A stretch of 64,000 nucleotides of DNA from an uncultured Clostridia bacterium (GTDB taxonomy: Bacteria; Bacillota; Clostridia; TANB77; CAG-508), in assembly GCA_934130285.1 (NCBI GenBank), contig CAKOXT010000006.1, positions 30,528 through 94,527 of the forward strand, in the 5' to 3' direction. Under the pieces are notes generated by a model that searched no databases, was not told the DNA's origin, and saw only the letters and a list, made by a program, of their open reading frames with translations. The position numbers were made by a program, and so were the translations under genes. Positions 18,155 to 25,846 of the stretch are shown here, one piece after another. Position 1 is the first letter of the stretch; the number at the start of each line of letters is the position of its first letter.

Positions 18155-19282
18155 ATGGAAACACTAAAACTAGGTTCTACCGGAACCATTGTGCAATACC
18201 TTCAAAGCACATTAAAAACACTAGGTTTCTACTCTGGAAATATTGACGGAATCTTTGGAAATCAAACAAAAAATTCAGTAATAGTTTTTCAAAGAGAATT
18301 TGGAATATCAGCAGACGGAATAGTAGGACCAAACACTTGGAACAAACTTTCTTCATTTTTTTACATCGTTCCTACAAATATTTCTTATGGCTCAAATATA
18401 CTAGACATCAATTTAAAAGGATTTCAATCAAAATTTCCATTTTTAGAGCAAGGTAATATTGGATACTCTGTTTTAGGTCAAGGCTTAAAATACATTAAAT
18501 TTGGGCGTGGAAACAAGCAAATTTTTTATAGTGCTTCTATTCATGCAAACGAATGGATCAATAGTGTATTATTAATGAAATTTCTTGAAAATTTATCTTT
18601 AGCATATTTAAATAACTCTACAATATGGGGAGTTCCAGCATCTTATTTATTTAATAACTATTCTCTTTACCTTGTCCCAATGGTCAACCCAGATGGAGTT
18701 GACTTAGTTGTAGGTAATTTGACCAAACATAACCCACAAAAATATGAATATACTAAACGTCTATCACAAAATTACCCTCAAGTTCCATTTCCACAAGGCT
18801 GGAAAGCAAATATAAATGGTATTGATTTAAATCTACAGTTTCCAGCAGAATGGGAAACCGCTAGAAAGAACAAATTTGCTCAAGGTTACACAAAACCCGG
18901 TCCACGAGACTACGTTGGAACTGCTCCACTTGTAGCACCAGAAGCTTTGGCATTATATAATTTTACTTTACAAAAAAATTTTTCTCTAATTCTAGCCTAT
19001 CACACACAAGGAGAAACAATATATTGGAAATTTTTGAATTATCTTCCTCCAAATTCATATGAAATAGGACGACATTTTAGTCAAGTAAGTGGCTATTTAT
19101 TAGAAAATACTCCTTATACTTCAGGTTTTGCAGGATACAAAGATTGGTTTATTCAAAACTATAAATTACCAGGATATACAATAGAAAGTGGTCTCGGAGA
19201 AAATCCATTACCAATATCTCAATTTCAAGATATCTATAGCAAAAATATTGGAATTTTAATTCTTGGAATGTTATTAATTTAA
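18155..19282 (+). CDS. Peptidoglycan-binding M14 zinc carboxypeptidase
   Basis: 375 residues from the ATG at 18155, which has AGGTGAT upstream. The first 65 residues are a peptidoglycan-binding (PG_binding_1) repeat: LGSTGTIVQYLQSTLKTLGF then GNQTKNSVIVFQREFGI. The rest is an M14 carboxypeptidase: ASIHANEW (HxxE zinc ligands, about residue 130), PMVNPDGVDL, AYHTQGE (third ligand) and TIESG (catalytic Glu). This layout is that of gamma-D-glutamyl-diaminopimelate endopeptidase I of Lysinibacillus sphaericus, which acts on spore peptidoglycan. There is no signal peptide, so it may act after lysis or in the sporulating cell. It stands alone and ends at a strong hairpin. Confidence 0.85.
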   Translation: METLKLGSTGTIVQYLQSTLKTLGFYSGNIDGIFGNQTKNSVIVFQREFGISADGIVGPNTWNKLSSFFYIVPTNISYGSNILDINLKGFQSKFPFLEQGNIGYSVLGQGLKYIKFGRGNKQIFYSASIHANEWINSVLLMKFLENLSLAYLNNSTIWGVPASYLFNNYSLYLVPMVNPDGVDLVVGNLTKHNPQKYEYTKRLSQNYPQVPFPQGWKANINGIDLNLQFPAEWETARKNKFAQGYTKPGPRDYVGTAPLVAPEALALYNFTLQKNFSLILAYHTQGETIYWKFLNYLPPNSYEIGRHFSQVSGYLLENTPYTSGFAGYKDWFIQNYKLPGYTIESGLGENPLPISQFQDIYSKNIGILILGMLLI

Positions 19283-19287
19283 TCCCC

Positions 19288-19335
19288 AAATAAAAGCATT
19301 TGTTACTTCAATACAATCAAATGCTTTTATTTCTA
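19288..19335 (+). terminator. Terminator after the M14 gene
   Basis: A perfect 15-bp stem (19288-19302 with 19318-19332) starts 6 bases after the stop codon. Its 3' arm ends in TTTTATTTC. A second imperfect hairpin at about 19444-19487 probably terminates the convergent LRR gene. The rest of 19283-19515 holds no gene. Confidence 0.75.
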
Positions 19336-19515
19336 CCATTATTTTCTTAATTTCTAAAACAAATATATAAACACACATTAACGATAACCATTAATGATTT
19401 ATATATTTGTATTCTAACGAGTCTCCCTCAAAAAAAAATAAACCCAAATCGTTGAACTTTTTTGTCTAACAATTTGGATTCACTTTATAACTCATATATT
19501 TCTTTTTATTATATT

Positions 19516-20841
19516 TTATTGACTAATTGATGTTGAAGTTTCAAAACTTGTACGATCGAAATTTGTATTACTTGGTAATATTACATTTTGTATTGATCTA
19601 CAACCAGTAAAAGCATACGCACCTATCTCTGTCAAATATATATTTTTTCTAAAATCAAGTGTTCCGCAAATACTTGCTGAATTATAAAAAGCATAAGTGT
19701 CTATTTTTTTCAATTTAGAAGGAAATTCTTTATTTCCAGAAATATTTGGCCAAGACTCTTCTAAAGAATCTGTGCTTACTATTGTCATATTGCCATTTAC
19801 ACATCCTGCAAAAGCACCTTCTGGAATAATCTCTACATTATTATTAAATACTATTAACTGCAAATCCCTATTTCCATAAAACGCATATTTTCCAATTGCT
19901 GTTGTATCAATCCAAACATATTTTAAGTGACTACAATTAGCAAAAATTCCTTGAGATGCAGAATTCGCATCAGGTATTGTAGAATATGGTCCAAAATGAA
20001 TTTGATCAACTTCTTTGAAACCTCTAAATGCCTCTAAGTCCATCTCTCTTGCATCACAATAGAAATAATTAGTATTAGTATTTGATGAAAAGCTTTCTGC
20101 CACAACCCTTTGGATTGTATTTGGAATTCTTAACTCTTTAATATTTGATACAGAACTAAATGCCCCTTTAGCAATACCAGAAACAGGATCGCCATTAGGT
20201 TGATATGCCGGTATAACCATCTTATTCCAGTTATTATAATTACTATAATAACTATCATTTCTATGTGAATTACAATAATTCACATTTACACCTGTTATAT
20301 ATCCTTCACTATTATACAAGAAAAAGTTTGAAATTACTTCTGATTCTGAATAACATTCTTCTTCCCAATCTGGAATATTTAAATTAGCTTCTAACTCATC
20401 AAAAGTTTCTTTTGGCCTAGGATAAATTTTTCCAGATAACTTAATAGGATCAATAGCATATACCGTATGTGTAGCATCATTAATATAGTAAGTTGTATCA
20501 TATGCTATATTAACATTTATTTTAGAAGTATCAACTTTATAATAATCATCTGAATCATTTGGATTAAAAAATTCTGTATCACCTAACATATCTACTCTAT
20601 GTTTTAATCTCTGAGAATCGTCTTCCCCACAAATAGGCAATACTCCATTGTTTTCTAAATAGTATATTTGAGCCTTATTTTCTATCTCTTCTATATCAGC
20701 TCTCATATTACCGAATTGCTCCATCTGTATAGAATTTCTCGCATAAAAAGTCACAACTGATAATATAATGGTAATTACAATAATCATCAAAGTAACTGTA
20801 ATTATTGTAACACCTCTTTCATTTGATAAACTTTTTTTCAT
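19516..20841 (-). CDS. Prepilin-like N-terminus fused to BspA-type leucine-rich repeats
   Basis: 441 residues. The N-terminus MKKSLSNERGVTIITVTLMI matches a type IV prepilin-like leader: basic residues, Glu-Arg-Gly, then a 25-residue hydrophobic helix. Position 5 after the glycine is Ile rather than the usual Glu. Residues about 215-440 contain LRR_5/BspA repeats such as SNIKELRIPNTIQRV, HLKYVWIDTTAIGKYAF and LTEIGAYAFTGC. BspA LRRs bind host or bacterial surfaces in other organisms. It is the third gene of rpiB-transferase-LRR, 15 bp behind the transferase. No pilin assembly genes are nearby, so pilus incorporation is only possible; a membrane-anchored adhesin is the simpler reading. Confidence 0.8.
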   Translation of the reverse strand: MKKSLSNERGVTIITVTLMIIVITIILSVVTFYARNSIQMEQFGNMRADIEEIENKAQIYYLENNGVLPICGEDDSQRLKHRVDMLGDTEFFNPNDSDDYYKVDTSKINVNIAYDTTYYINDATHTVYAIDPIKLSGKIYPRPKETFDELEANLNIPDWEEECYSESEVISNFFLYNSEGYITGVNVNYCNSHRNDSYYSNYNNWNKMVIPAYQPNGDPVSGIAKGAFSSVSNIKELRIPNTIQRVVAESFSSNTNTNYFYCDAREMDLEAFRGFKEVDQIHFGPYSTIPDANSASQGIFANCSHLKYVWIDTTAIGKYAFYGNRDLQLIVFNNNVEIIPEGAFAGCVNGNMTIVSTDSLEESWPNISGNKEFPSKLKKIDTYAFYNSASICGTLDFRKNIYLTEIGAYAFTGCRSIQNVILPSNTNFDRTSFETSTSISQ

Positions 20842-20856
20842 ATTAATTTTCTCCTA

Positions 20857-21972
20857 TTACTTTTCCTCTGTTTTTTCTTCATTATCATCAACTTTAATTT
20901 CTTCAAAAAATTCTCTAAAACCTAGTGCAAATACAGCAATTACAATAAGTAAAAATGATAACGCTTTCCAAACGCCACTTTCTAGTAGGATAATTGCAAA
21001 CATTCCTAAAGAAGCACTTATACAATATAAAATCATGACAGCCTCTTTTTGAGAAAATCCTTTTTTCAATAACTTATGATGCAAATGACCAGCATCAGGC
21101 TTCATAATAGCTTTAAGAGACTTATTTTTTACAACCCTTCTAATAATTGCAAAAACAGTATCAAATATTGGTAATCCTAAAATAATTATCGGTAAAACAA
21201 CAACTAATGCAGTATATGTCTTAGCCACACCCAATATTGAAATTACAGCTAATGAATATCCTAAAAAGTTTGAACCTGTATCTCCAATAAAAGTTTTAGC
21301 AGGATTTAAGTTATATGGTAAAAATCCAACTAAAGCACCAATTAAAGATGTAATCATTATAATAGCCAATACTGGTGAATTACTTAATGAAAATACAATA
21401 AGCATTGATACACATGAAATTATAGATATACCAGATGATAAACCATCTAACCCATCTATCAAATTAATTGCATTTGTTATACCAACTATCCATCCAATTG
21501 TAACTATTGTTGAAACAGTATTTAAGAAATTAGTTGAATCTGCAAATTTTTGAAAAAATTCTATATTTGTTATATCAATTCTAATTCCTGAAGCAACAAC
21601 TGCAGATGCAGCAAGTATTTGCACAATCAATTTTGTAACCGCTGACAATCCTTTAACATCATCTATAAAGCATGTACAAACAATTAATGCCATCCCTATA
21701 AAAAATCCGCATAATTTTAAATGATAATTTCCATCTGTTAAATTAATCTGATTTTCTAATGTTAAACTTACTAACAAATAAATTATTGATACTAAGAAGC
21801 CACATACAACAGCCACTCCTCCAAGTCTTGGCATTACAACCTTGTTAATTCTTCTTTCATCTTTTGGATTATCAACTGCTCCAAGTTTTTTTGCAAGCTT
21901 AATCGTTTTGGGTGTAATCATAAACGCCGTAATAAAAGCAAGCAAAAATGCAATAATAATATCACCCCACAT
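20857..21972 (-). CDS. MraY/WecA-family undecaprenyl-phosphate sugar-1-phosphate transferase (TagO-like)
   Basis: 371 residues with about ten membrane helices. It would transfer a HexNAc-1-phosphate (usually GlcNAc) from UDP-sugar to undecaprenyl phosphate, the first step of wall teichoic acid or other surface polymers. Family signatures present: DNPKDERRINKVVMPRLGG, the Asp pair in CFIDDVKGLS, NAINLIDGLDGLSSG, FIGDTGSNFLG and the HLHHKLL loop. The tagO-like reading rests on length and motifs; MraY proper lacks some of these. An acidic C-terminal tail (KVDDNEEKTEEK) is unusual. It lies 11 bp after rpiB and 15 bp before the LRR gene. Substrate specificity is not proven. Confidence 0.88.
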   Translation of the reverse strand: MWGDIIIAFLLAFITAFMITPKTIKLAKKLGAVDNPKDERRINKVVMPRLGGVAVVCGFLVSIIYLLVSLTLENQINLTDGNYHLKLCGFFIGMALIVCTCFIDDVKGLSAVTKLIVQILAASAVVASGIRIDITNIEFFQKFADSTNFLNTVSTIVTIGWIVGITNAINLIDGLDGLSSGISIISCVSMLIVFSLSNSPVLAIIMITSLIGALVGFLPYNLNPAKTFIGDTGSNFLGYSLAVISILGVAKTYTALVVVLPIIILGLPIFDTVFAIIRRVVKNKSLKAIMKPDAGHLHHKLLKKGFSQKEAVMILYCISASLGMFAIILLESGVWKALSFLLIVIAVFALGFREFFEEIKVDDNEEKTEEK

Positions 21973-21983
21973 AATAAAACTCC

Positions 21984-22427
21984 TTACTTCATATTTTCTT
22001 TTTCTATTTCTTTAATCATATTTAATCTTTCTAAATATCTTCCATTCAAAAATTCTGATTCTAACCAAGTATCAACAACTTCTATTGCATCATCAAATGA
22101 AATAAAATCTCCTGGTAAAACCAAAACATTTAAATTAGAATGTTCCTTTCCATCTTTTGCAGCCATTACAGAAGTACATATTCCAGCACGAACGCCTTTA
22201 AACTTGTTGGCCACCATTGACATACCTATACCAGACCCACAAATTAAAATAGCCTTATCCTTCTCTTTATCCATTTTTTTGCATACCTCAGTCGCAATAA
22301 TAGGATAATGAGCAATCTCTTTTGAATCTGTACCACAATCTTTAACTTCAAAATTCTTACTAATTAAATATTTCTTTATTTTTTCTTTTAATTCATAACC
22401 TCTATGGTCAGCTCCTAAAAAAATCAT
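21984..22427 (-). CDS. rpiB: RpiB/LacAB-family sugar-phosphate isomerase
   Basis: 147 residues. Ribose-5-phosphate isomerase B interconverts ribose-5-phosphate and ribulose-5-phosphate. Seen: FLGADHRGYELKEKI at the N-terminus, the catalytic cysteine in ILICGSGIGMSM and the phosphate region FKGVRAGICT. The usual HNDANVL box reads HSNLNVLVLPGDF, keeping the histidine but changing neighbours. The related LacA/LacB enzymes also vary here, so a different sugar phosphate remains possible. AAAGGAG precedes the ATG. It heads the operon leading to the TagO-like transferase. Confidence 0.85.
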   Translation of the reverse strand: MIFLGADHRGYELKEKIKKYLISKNFEVKDCGTDSKEIAHYPIIATEVCKKMDKEKDKAILICGSGIGMSMVANKFKGVRAGICTSVMAAKDGKEHSNLNVLVLPGDFISFDDAIEVVDTWLESEFLNGRYLERLNMIKEIEKENMK

Positions 22428-22495
22428 CTAAAACTCCTTTTTTATCAATATATAGTAGTATATCATTGTATCCAATTCAATACAAGATTTTAAAA

Positions 22496-22530
22496 AACAA
22501 AAAGAGGAATAATTTCTTATTCCTCTTTTT
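22496..22530 (-). terminator. Terminator after M23 paralogue 2
   Basis: AAAGAGGAATAA (22501-22512) pairs with TTATTCCTCTTT (22517-22528) around a four-base loop. On the minus strand it ends in a T-rich stretch (GTTTTTT). It lies just downstream of the M23 stop codon at 22541. Confidence 0.75.
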
Positions 22531-22540
22531 CTAATTTTCA

Positions 22541-23551
22541 TTAAATATAACTTTGTGGGTTTAATGTACTTCCATTATATCTTATCTCAAAATGCAAGTG
22601 AGGTCCTGTTGAGTTACCTGTACTACCAACTGCAGAGATATTTTGACCTTGCGCAACTGACTGACCAGCAGATACATATAACGCACTACAGTGTGCATAA
22701 TATGTTTGGTAACCATTTCCGTGGTCTATTATAACTAAATATCCATAACTTCCTTTATATCCAGCAAATGTTACTGTACCTGAAGCAGCAGCGTAAACTG
22801 GTGTACCCGTAGAAACAGCCATATCAAGACCAGTATGGAATCCAGATGATCTATAACCATATGGTGATGTAATAATATATCCACTAACTGGTTTCATAAA
22901 AGCAGCTCCTGTTGCAGGAATTGATGCTCCAGCTGTTCCTCTTGCAGAAGAACTTCTTGCTGAAACACTTGCAGCAGCCTTAGCAGCAGCTATTTTCTTA
23001 GCTTCTTCCGCTTGTCTTGCTTCCTCTTGTGCTTTTTCATATTCTTGAACTTTTACTTCAACATCCTTATTTATTTCTGTCTTAGCAACTTCTGTTGTAG
23101 TCGTACTAGGATCTATTTCCTTAATATTTTTTTCTTGTTCTTCAACTTCGAGATTTAATTCTACTCCTTCAGTTACTGAACTTTTAATTTCATTAATAAC
23201 TGTTTCAGCCTCTTCTTGAGTATTAACTAAAGCTTTTTCATTTCCGTCTAATTTAATTGCATACGTTCTACATGTAATTTCAGCATTTTCCTTAATTGTA
23301 GCAAGTACTTCGCTTTCTTGTGTATCAGAAGCTTTATCATTACTTACTAATTCAAGGTCATACTCTGGCATTGCTTCGATTTTTATTGAAGTGATGTTTC
23401 CTTCCAAGTTATTTGCAAACTCTTCGATTTTCTCTTGCATTTTTCCTTTGTCTTCAACATATCCAATTACTTTACCATTTAACGTAACTTTATACAATGG
23501 TTTATATTTAATGTAAATGAATGATGCTATTATTAAAAGACCAGCCAACAC
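22541..23551 (-). CDS. Membrane-anchored M23 (LytM) peptidase, paralogue 2; true start unclear
   Basis: 336 residues from GTG 23551. It shares its plan with the protein at 15905: an N-terminal helix, a YKVTLNGKVIGYVEDKG module, an Ala/Lys/Glu-rich linker (EEARQAEEAKKIAAAKA) and a C-terminal LytM domain with HTGLD, YYAHCS and GPHLHFEI intact. The GTG lies within the membrane helix. The frame is open upstream for 21 codons (KCIKYYGKRLFKISLIV, a sensible basic anchor) but contains no ATG, GTG or TTG. A good ribosome site AAAAGGAG (23618-23625) fits an AUA at 23608, or a base has been lost. A clear promoter at 23654-23682 supports the longer form. Confidence 0.85.
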   Translation of the reverse strand: MLAGLLIIASFIYIKYKPLYKVTLNGKVIGYVEDKGKMQEKIEEFANNLEGNITSIKIEAMPEYDLELVSNDKASDTQESEVLATIKENAEITCRTYAIKLDGNEKALVNTQEEAETVINEIKSSVTEGVELNLEVEEQEKNIKEIDPSTTTTEVAKTEINKDVEVKVQEYEKAQEEARQAEEAKKIAAAKAAASVSARSSSARGTAGASIPATGAAFMKPVSGYIITSPYGYRSSGFHTGLDMAVSTGTPVYAAASGTVTFAGYKGSYGYLVIIDHGNGYQTYYAHCSALYVSAGQSVAQGQNISAVGSTGNSTGPHLHFEIRYNGSTLNPQSYI

Positions 23552-23653
23552 GATTAGTGAGATTTTAAATAGTCTTTTTCCATAATATTTTATACACTTA
23601 CTTACTATAAATATTCACTCCTTTTCTCCTATTTTTTTCGTCACGCAAAATCT

Positions 23654-23682
23654 ATTATACCATTTGTAGCGATTTTTATCAA
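23654..23682 (-). promoter_or_regulatory. SigA-type promoter with extended -10 for M23 paralogue 2
   Basis: TTGATA (23682-23677) and TATAAT (23659-23654) are separated by 17 bp and the -10 is preceded by TGG (extended -10). It lies about 30 bp before the ribosome site at 23618-23625, so transcription reaches the longer reading frame. Confidence 0.65.
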
Positions 23683-23853
23683 TTTCCATATTTTATGGTA
23701 TCCCTTTTTATATCATTTTATGCATATTTCAAGAAGTTATTTTTAAGTTTTTTCCATGGAATACTCGTCCTACCTTTCATTTTCTCTCATTTTCTCTATT
23801 ATTTACCTGTTGACTTTCACTAAAAAAGCTGGAACACATCACAAAAATCGTCA

Positions 23854-23864
23854 TTTTTCGACAA
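23854..23864 (-). promoter_or_regulatory. Putative Spo0A box in the M23 upstream region
   Basis: On the minus strand the site reads TTTGTCGAAAA, matching the Spo0A consensus TGTCGAA exactly. It lies about 170 bp upstream of the -35 box of the M23 promoter. The rest of the 429-bp gap 23552-23980 contains only the M23 promoter, its leader and the hairpin at 23931; no gene was seen. Confidence 0.4.
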
Positions 23865-23930
23865 ATCATATTTCTAATTTTTAGTCAAACTATACATATA
23901 AATTTAAAAAATTTTTCCAAAATATAAAAA

Positions 23931-23958
23931 AACAAGCTACTATTATAAGTAACTTGTT
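23931..23958 (-). terminator. Terminator after the REC-GGDEF gene
   Basis: AACAAGCTACT (23931-23941) pairs with AGTAACTTGTT (23948-23958) with one mismatch. On the minus strand a T-rich stretch follows. It lies 22 bases past the stop codon of the REC-GGDEF gene. Confidence 0.6.
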
Positions 23959-23980
23959 TACACATTTAATCCTTATCGAA

Positions 23981-24907
23981 CTATTTTTTTCTTCTATTTA
24001 CAATATATGTACTACCCATTATAGATTTGGCTTGATGTTTTACTTGAGCACCAACTTCACCAATTTCCAAAGTATTTTTAAATCTTCCAGGAGTAACCTC
24101 AACTACTCCAATAGAAATAGATGTAAGTGGAAACTGTTCAATAATGCCACGTCTATTTGCAACTTCTATATACCCTTTTTCAACATCTTCATCATTATAA
24201 TAGCCTAATACATATGTATCAAAATCAGAAATTATATCTCTACATATTTTTTCATAATCAGCAGCTCCTGTTATAGCAACAAAATCATCCCCACCAATAT
24301 GCCCTATAAAACTATTATCCATACCTATGTTATGAATATTATCTACTATAGTTCTAGCAGTAAATTTTATAATTTCATCGCCATTCGCAAATCCATATGT
24401 ATCATTATATGCTTTGAAATTATCCAAATCAAAATAAAACATAGCAAAACGTTCTTTATTAAGTAGTCTCTTCTTCATCTCTGCTTGGATTTGAACATTT
24501 CCAGGCAATCCAGTAAGAGGACTAATTCTTCTATTATTTTGAAGTAATTTCAAAATGTTCTTAATAGTAAAATATAAATACTCTTGATCAACAGGCTTAA
24601 TTATAAAATACTCAATAGATTGTTCAAGAATTTTTATTCTATGTTCTTTTTCCCAATTAGAAGAAATTACAACAATCGGAGTTATACTATTATCTTCATT
24701 TTCTCTGATATTCTTGCATAATTCTACAATATCTATATCTATTGTATCTTCATCAATTATTATCATATCTGGTATATTTTTTAATGCAAAATTCAATTCT
24801 TCCGTTTTTACAGAACTAAATTGATAATCTACATCATTTTTAAAAATCTGTTTTAATACATTTAACACGCTTTGCGTATTATCAATTATATAGATATCCT
24901 GAATCAT
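23981..24907 (-). CDS. Response-regulator receiver plus GGDEF domain protein
   Basis: 308 residues. Residues 1-120 are a receiver domain with acceptor candidate PDMIIIDEDT and conserved KPVD (SIEYFIIKPVD). Residues 135-305 are a GGDEF domain: LTGLPGNVQIQAEM at its start, FYFDLDNFKAYNDTYG and the signature HIGGDDF. GGDDF instead of GGDEF or GGEEF changes the residue before Phe, so diguanylate cyclase activity is plausible but not certain. No RxxD inhibitory site is seen five residues before it. No cognate histidine kinase is nearby. With the HD-GYP protein at 35852 it suggests cyclic-di-GMP signalling in this organism. Confidence 0.85.
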   Translation of the reverse strand: MIQDIYIIDNTQSVLNVLKQIFKNDVDYQFSSVKTEELNFALKNIPDMIIIDEDTIDIDIVELCKNIRENEDNSITPIVVISSNWEKEHRIKILEQSIEYFIIKPVDQEYLYFTIKNILKLLQNNRRISPLTGLPGNVQIQAEMKKRLLNKERFAMFYFDLDNFKAYNDTYGFANGDEIIKFTARTIVDNIHNIGMDNSFIGHIGGDDFVAITGAADYEKICRDIISDFDTYVLGYYNDEDVEKGYIEVANRRGIIEQFPLTSISIGVVEVTPGRFKNTLEIGEVGAQVKHQAKSIMGSTYIVNRRKK

Positions 24908-24963
24908 ATTTTTCTCCTTTGTTTATCTCCTCTTATATTATATATACTAAACTAGCTTTATTT

Positions 24964-25782
24964 TCAAGATTTTTTCATATTATTTAAAAATTTTGACAAA
25001 TTCTCTGAATTCATAGTTGGGAATGCTTTCTTTAATCTTGCAACCTTTCTTTCCAACTTATCTTGTAATTGTTTTTGTTTTAATTTCAATTCACCCAAAA
25101 GTTCGTCTCTATCTGCTGCATGTGAAATTTTCTTTAAAAGCTTATAGTCATTATGCAATTTTAATTCTTTTATTCCTGAAAAATTAGTAACTGTTTTAAT
25201 GTTAATAGCTTCAATTTTTTTCTTGATATTTTCTGTAATCTCATTCCAATTTTTAAGTTTAATATTAATCTTAACAAGACCAATTGTTGTTATAACAGTA
25301 TCTACAAGCATTACTAATATAGATAATACATCAAATATCTTTACATACATTATTGGAACTAAATCAACTAAATGTTCTACAACAGGGTGGATTCCTTTCA
25401 TAAATACAATTCCTAAAACACCCCAATACATAGAATTTAGTAAACATACTCTACCATGTATATTGAATTTTTTATTAGAATAATCCCAATACTTTGTTTT
25501 AAACACGATTTCCAAGAATAATCCAACAATATATTCAAATACAGATAAAACAATAACACCAAAAGTAAACAATACAAATATATTATCTGTAACATCTTTT
25601 AGTGATAAATACATAATCATCGCACCATAACCATATATTGGGCAAATTGGTCCGTGCAAAAAACCACTATTAACAATTCTTTTTTGTAAAATAGATTTAT
25701 ATGTAGACTCTAAAACCCAGCCAATAAAAGCATATACCATAAAATATGCTAATAATGATACAACCTCATTCATATCAAACAT
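24964..25782 (-). CDS. Membrane protein of the putative ABC-transporter type IV (CmpB) family
   Basis: 272 residues. Six or so hydrophobic segments occupy residues 5-180, followed by a Lys-rich cytoplasmic tail with coiled-coil character (ELKLKQKQLQDKLERKVARL). The motifs YAFIGWVLESTYKSI and GFLHGPICPIYGYGA are typical of the family Pfam calls ABC_trans_CmpB, whose function is not established and whose link to ABC transporters is by name only. AGGAGG precedes the start; either of two ATGs four codons apart could be used. It lies downstream of and divergent in function from the REC-GGDEF gene. Role unknown. Confidence 0.75.
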   Translation of the reverse strand: MFDMNEVVSLLAYFMVYAFIGWVLESTYKSILQKRIVNSGFLHGPICPIYGYGAMIMYLSLKDVTDNIFVLFTFGVIVLSVFEYIVGLFLEIVFKTKYWDYSNKKFNIHGRVCLLNSMYWGVLGIVFMKGIHPVVEHLVDLVPIMYVKIFDVLSILVMLVDTVITTIGLVKINIKLKNWNEITENIKKKIEAINIKTVTNFSGIKELKLHNDYKLLKKISHAADRDELLGELKLKQKQLQDKLERKVARLKKAFPTMNSENLSKFLNNMKKS

Positions 25783-25811
25783 ATCCTCCTATATCATTGG
25801 AATTATCACAA

Positions 25812-25830
25812 AAGGCGGATTTACCGCCTC
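25812..25830 (-). terminator. Terminator after the 362-residue gene
   Basis: GGCGG (25814-25818) pairs with CCGCC (25824-25828) with an ATTTA loop. On the minus strand CTTTTG follows. It ends the gene at 25847 just before the start of the CmpB-like gene. Confidence 0.6.
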
Positions 25831-25846
25831 CTGTTAATTATAAATA

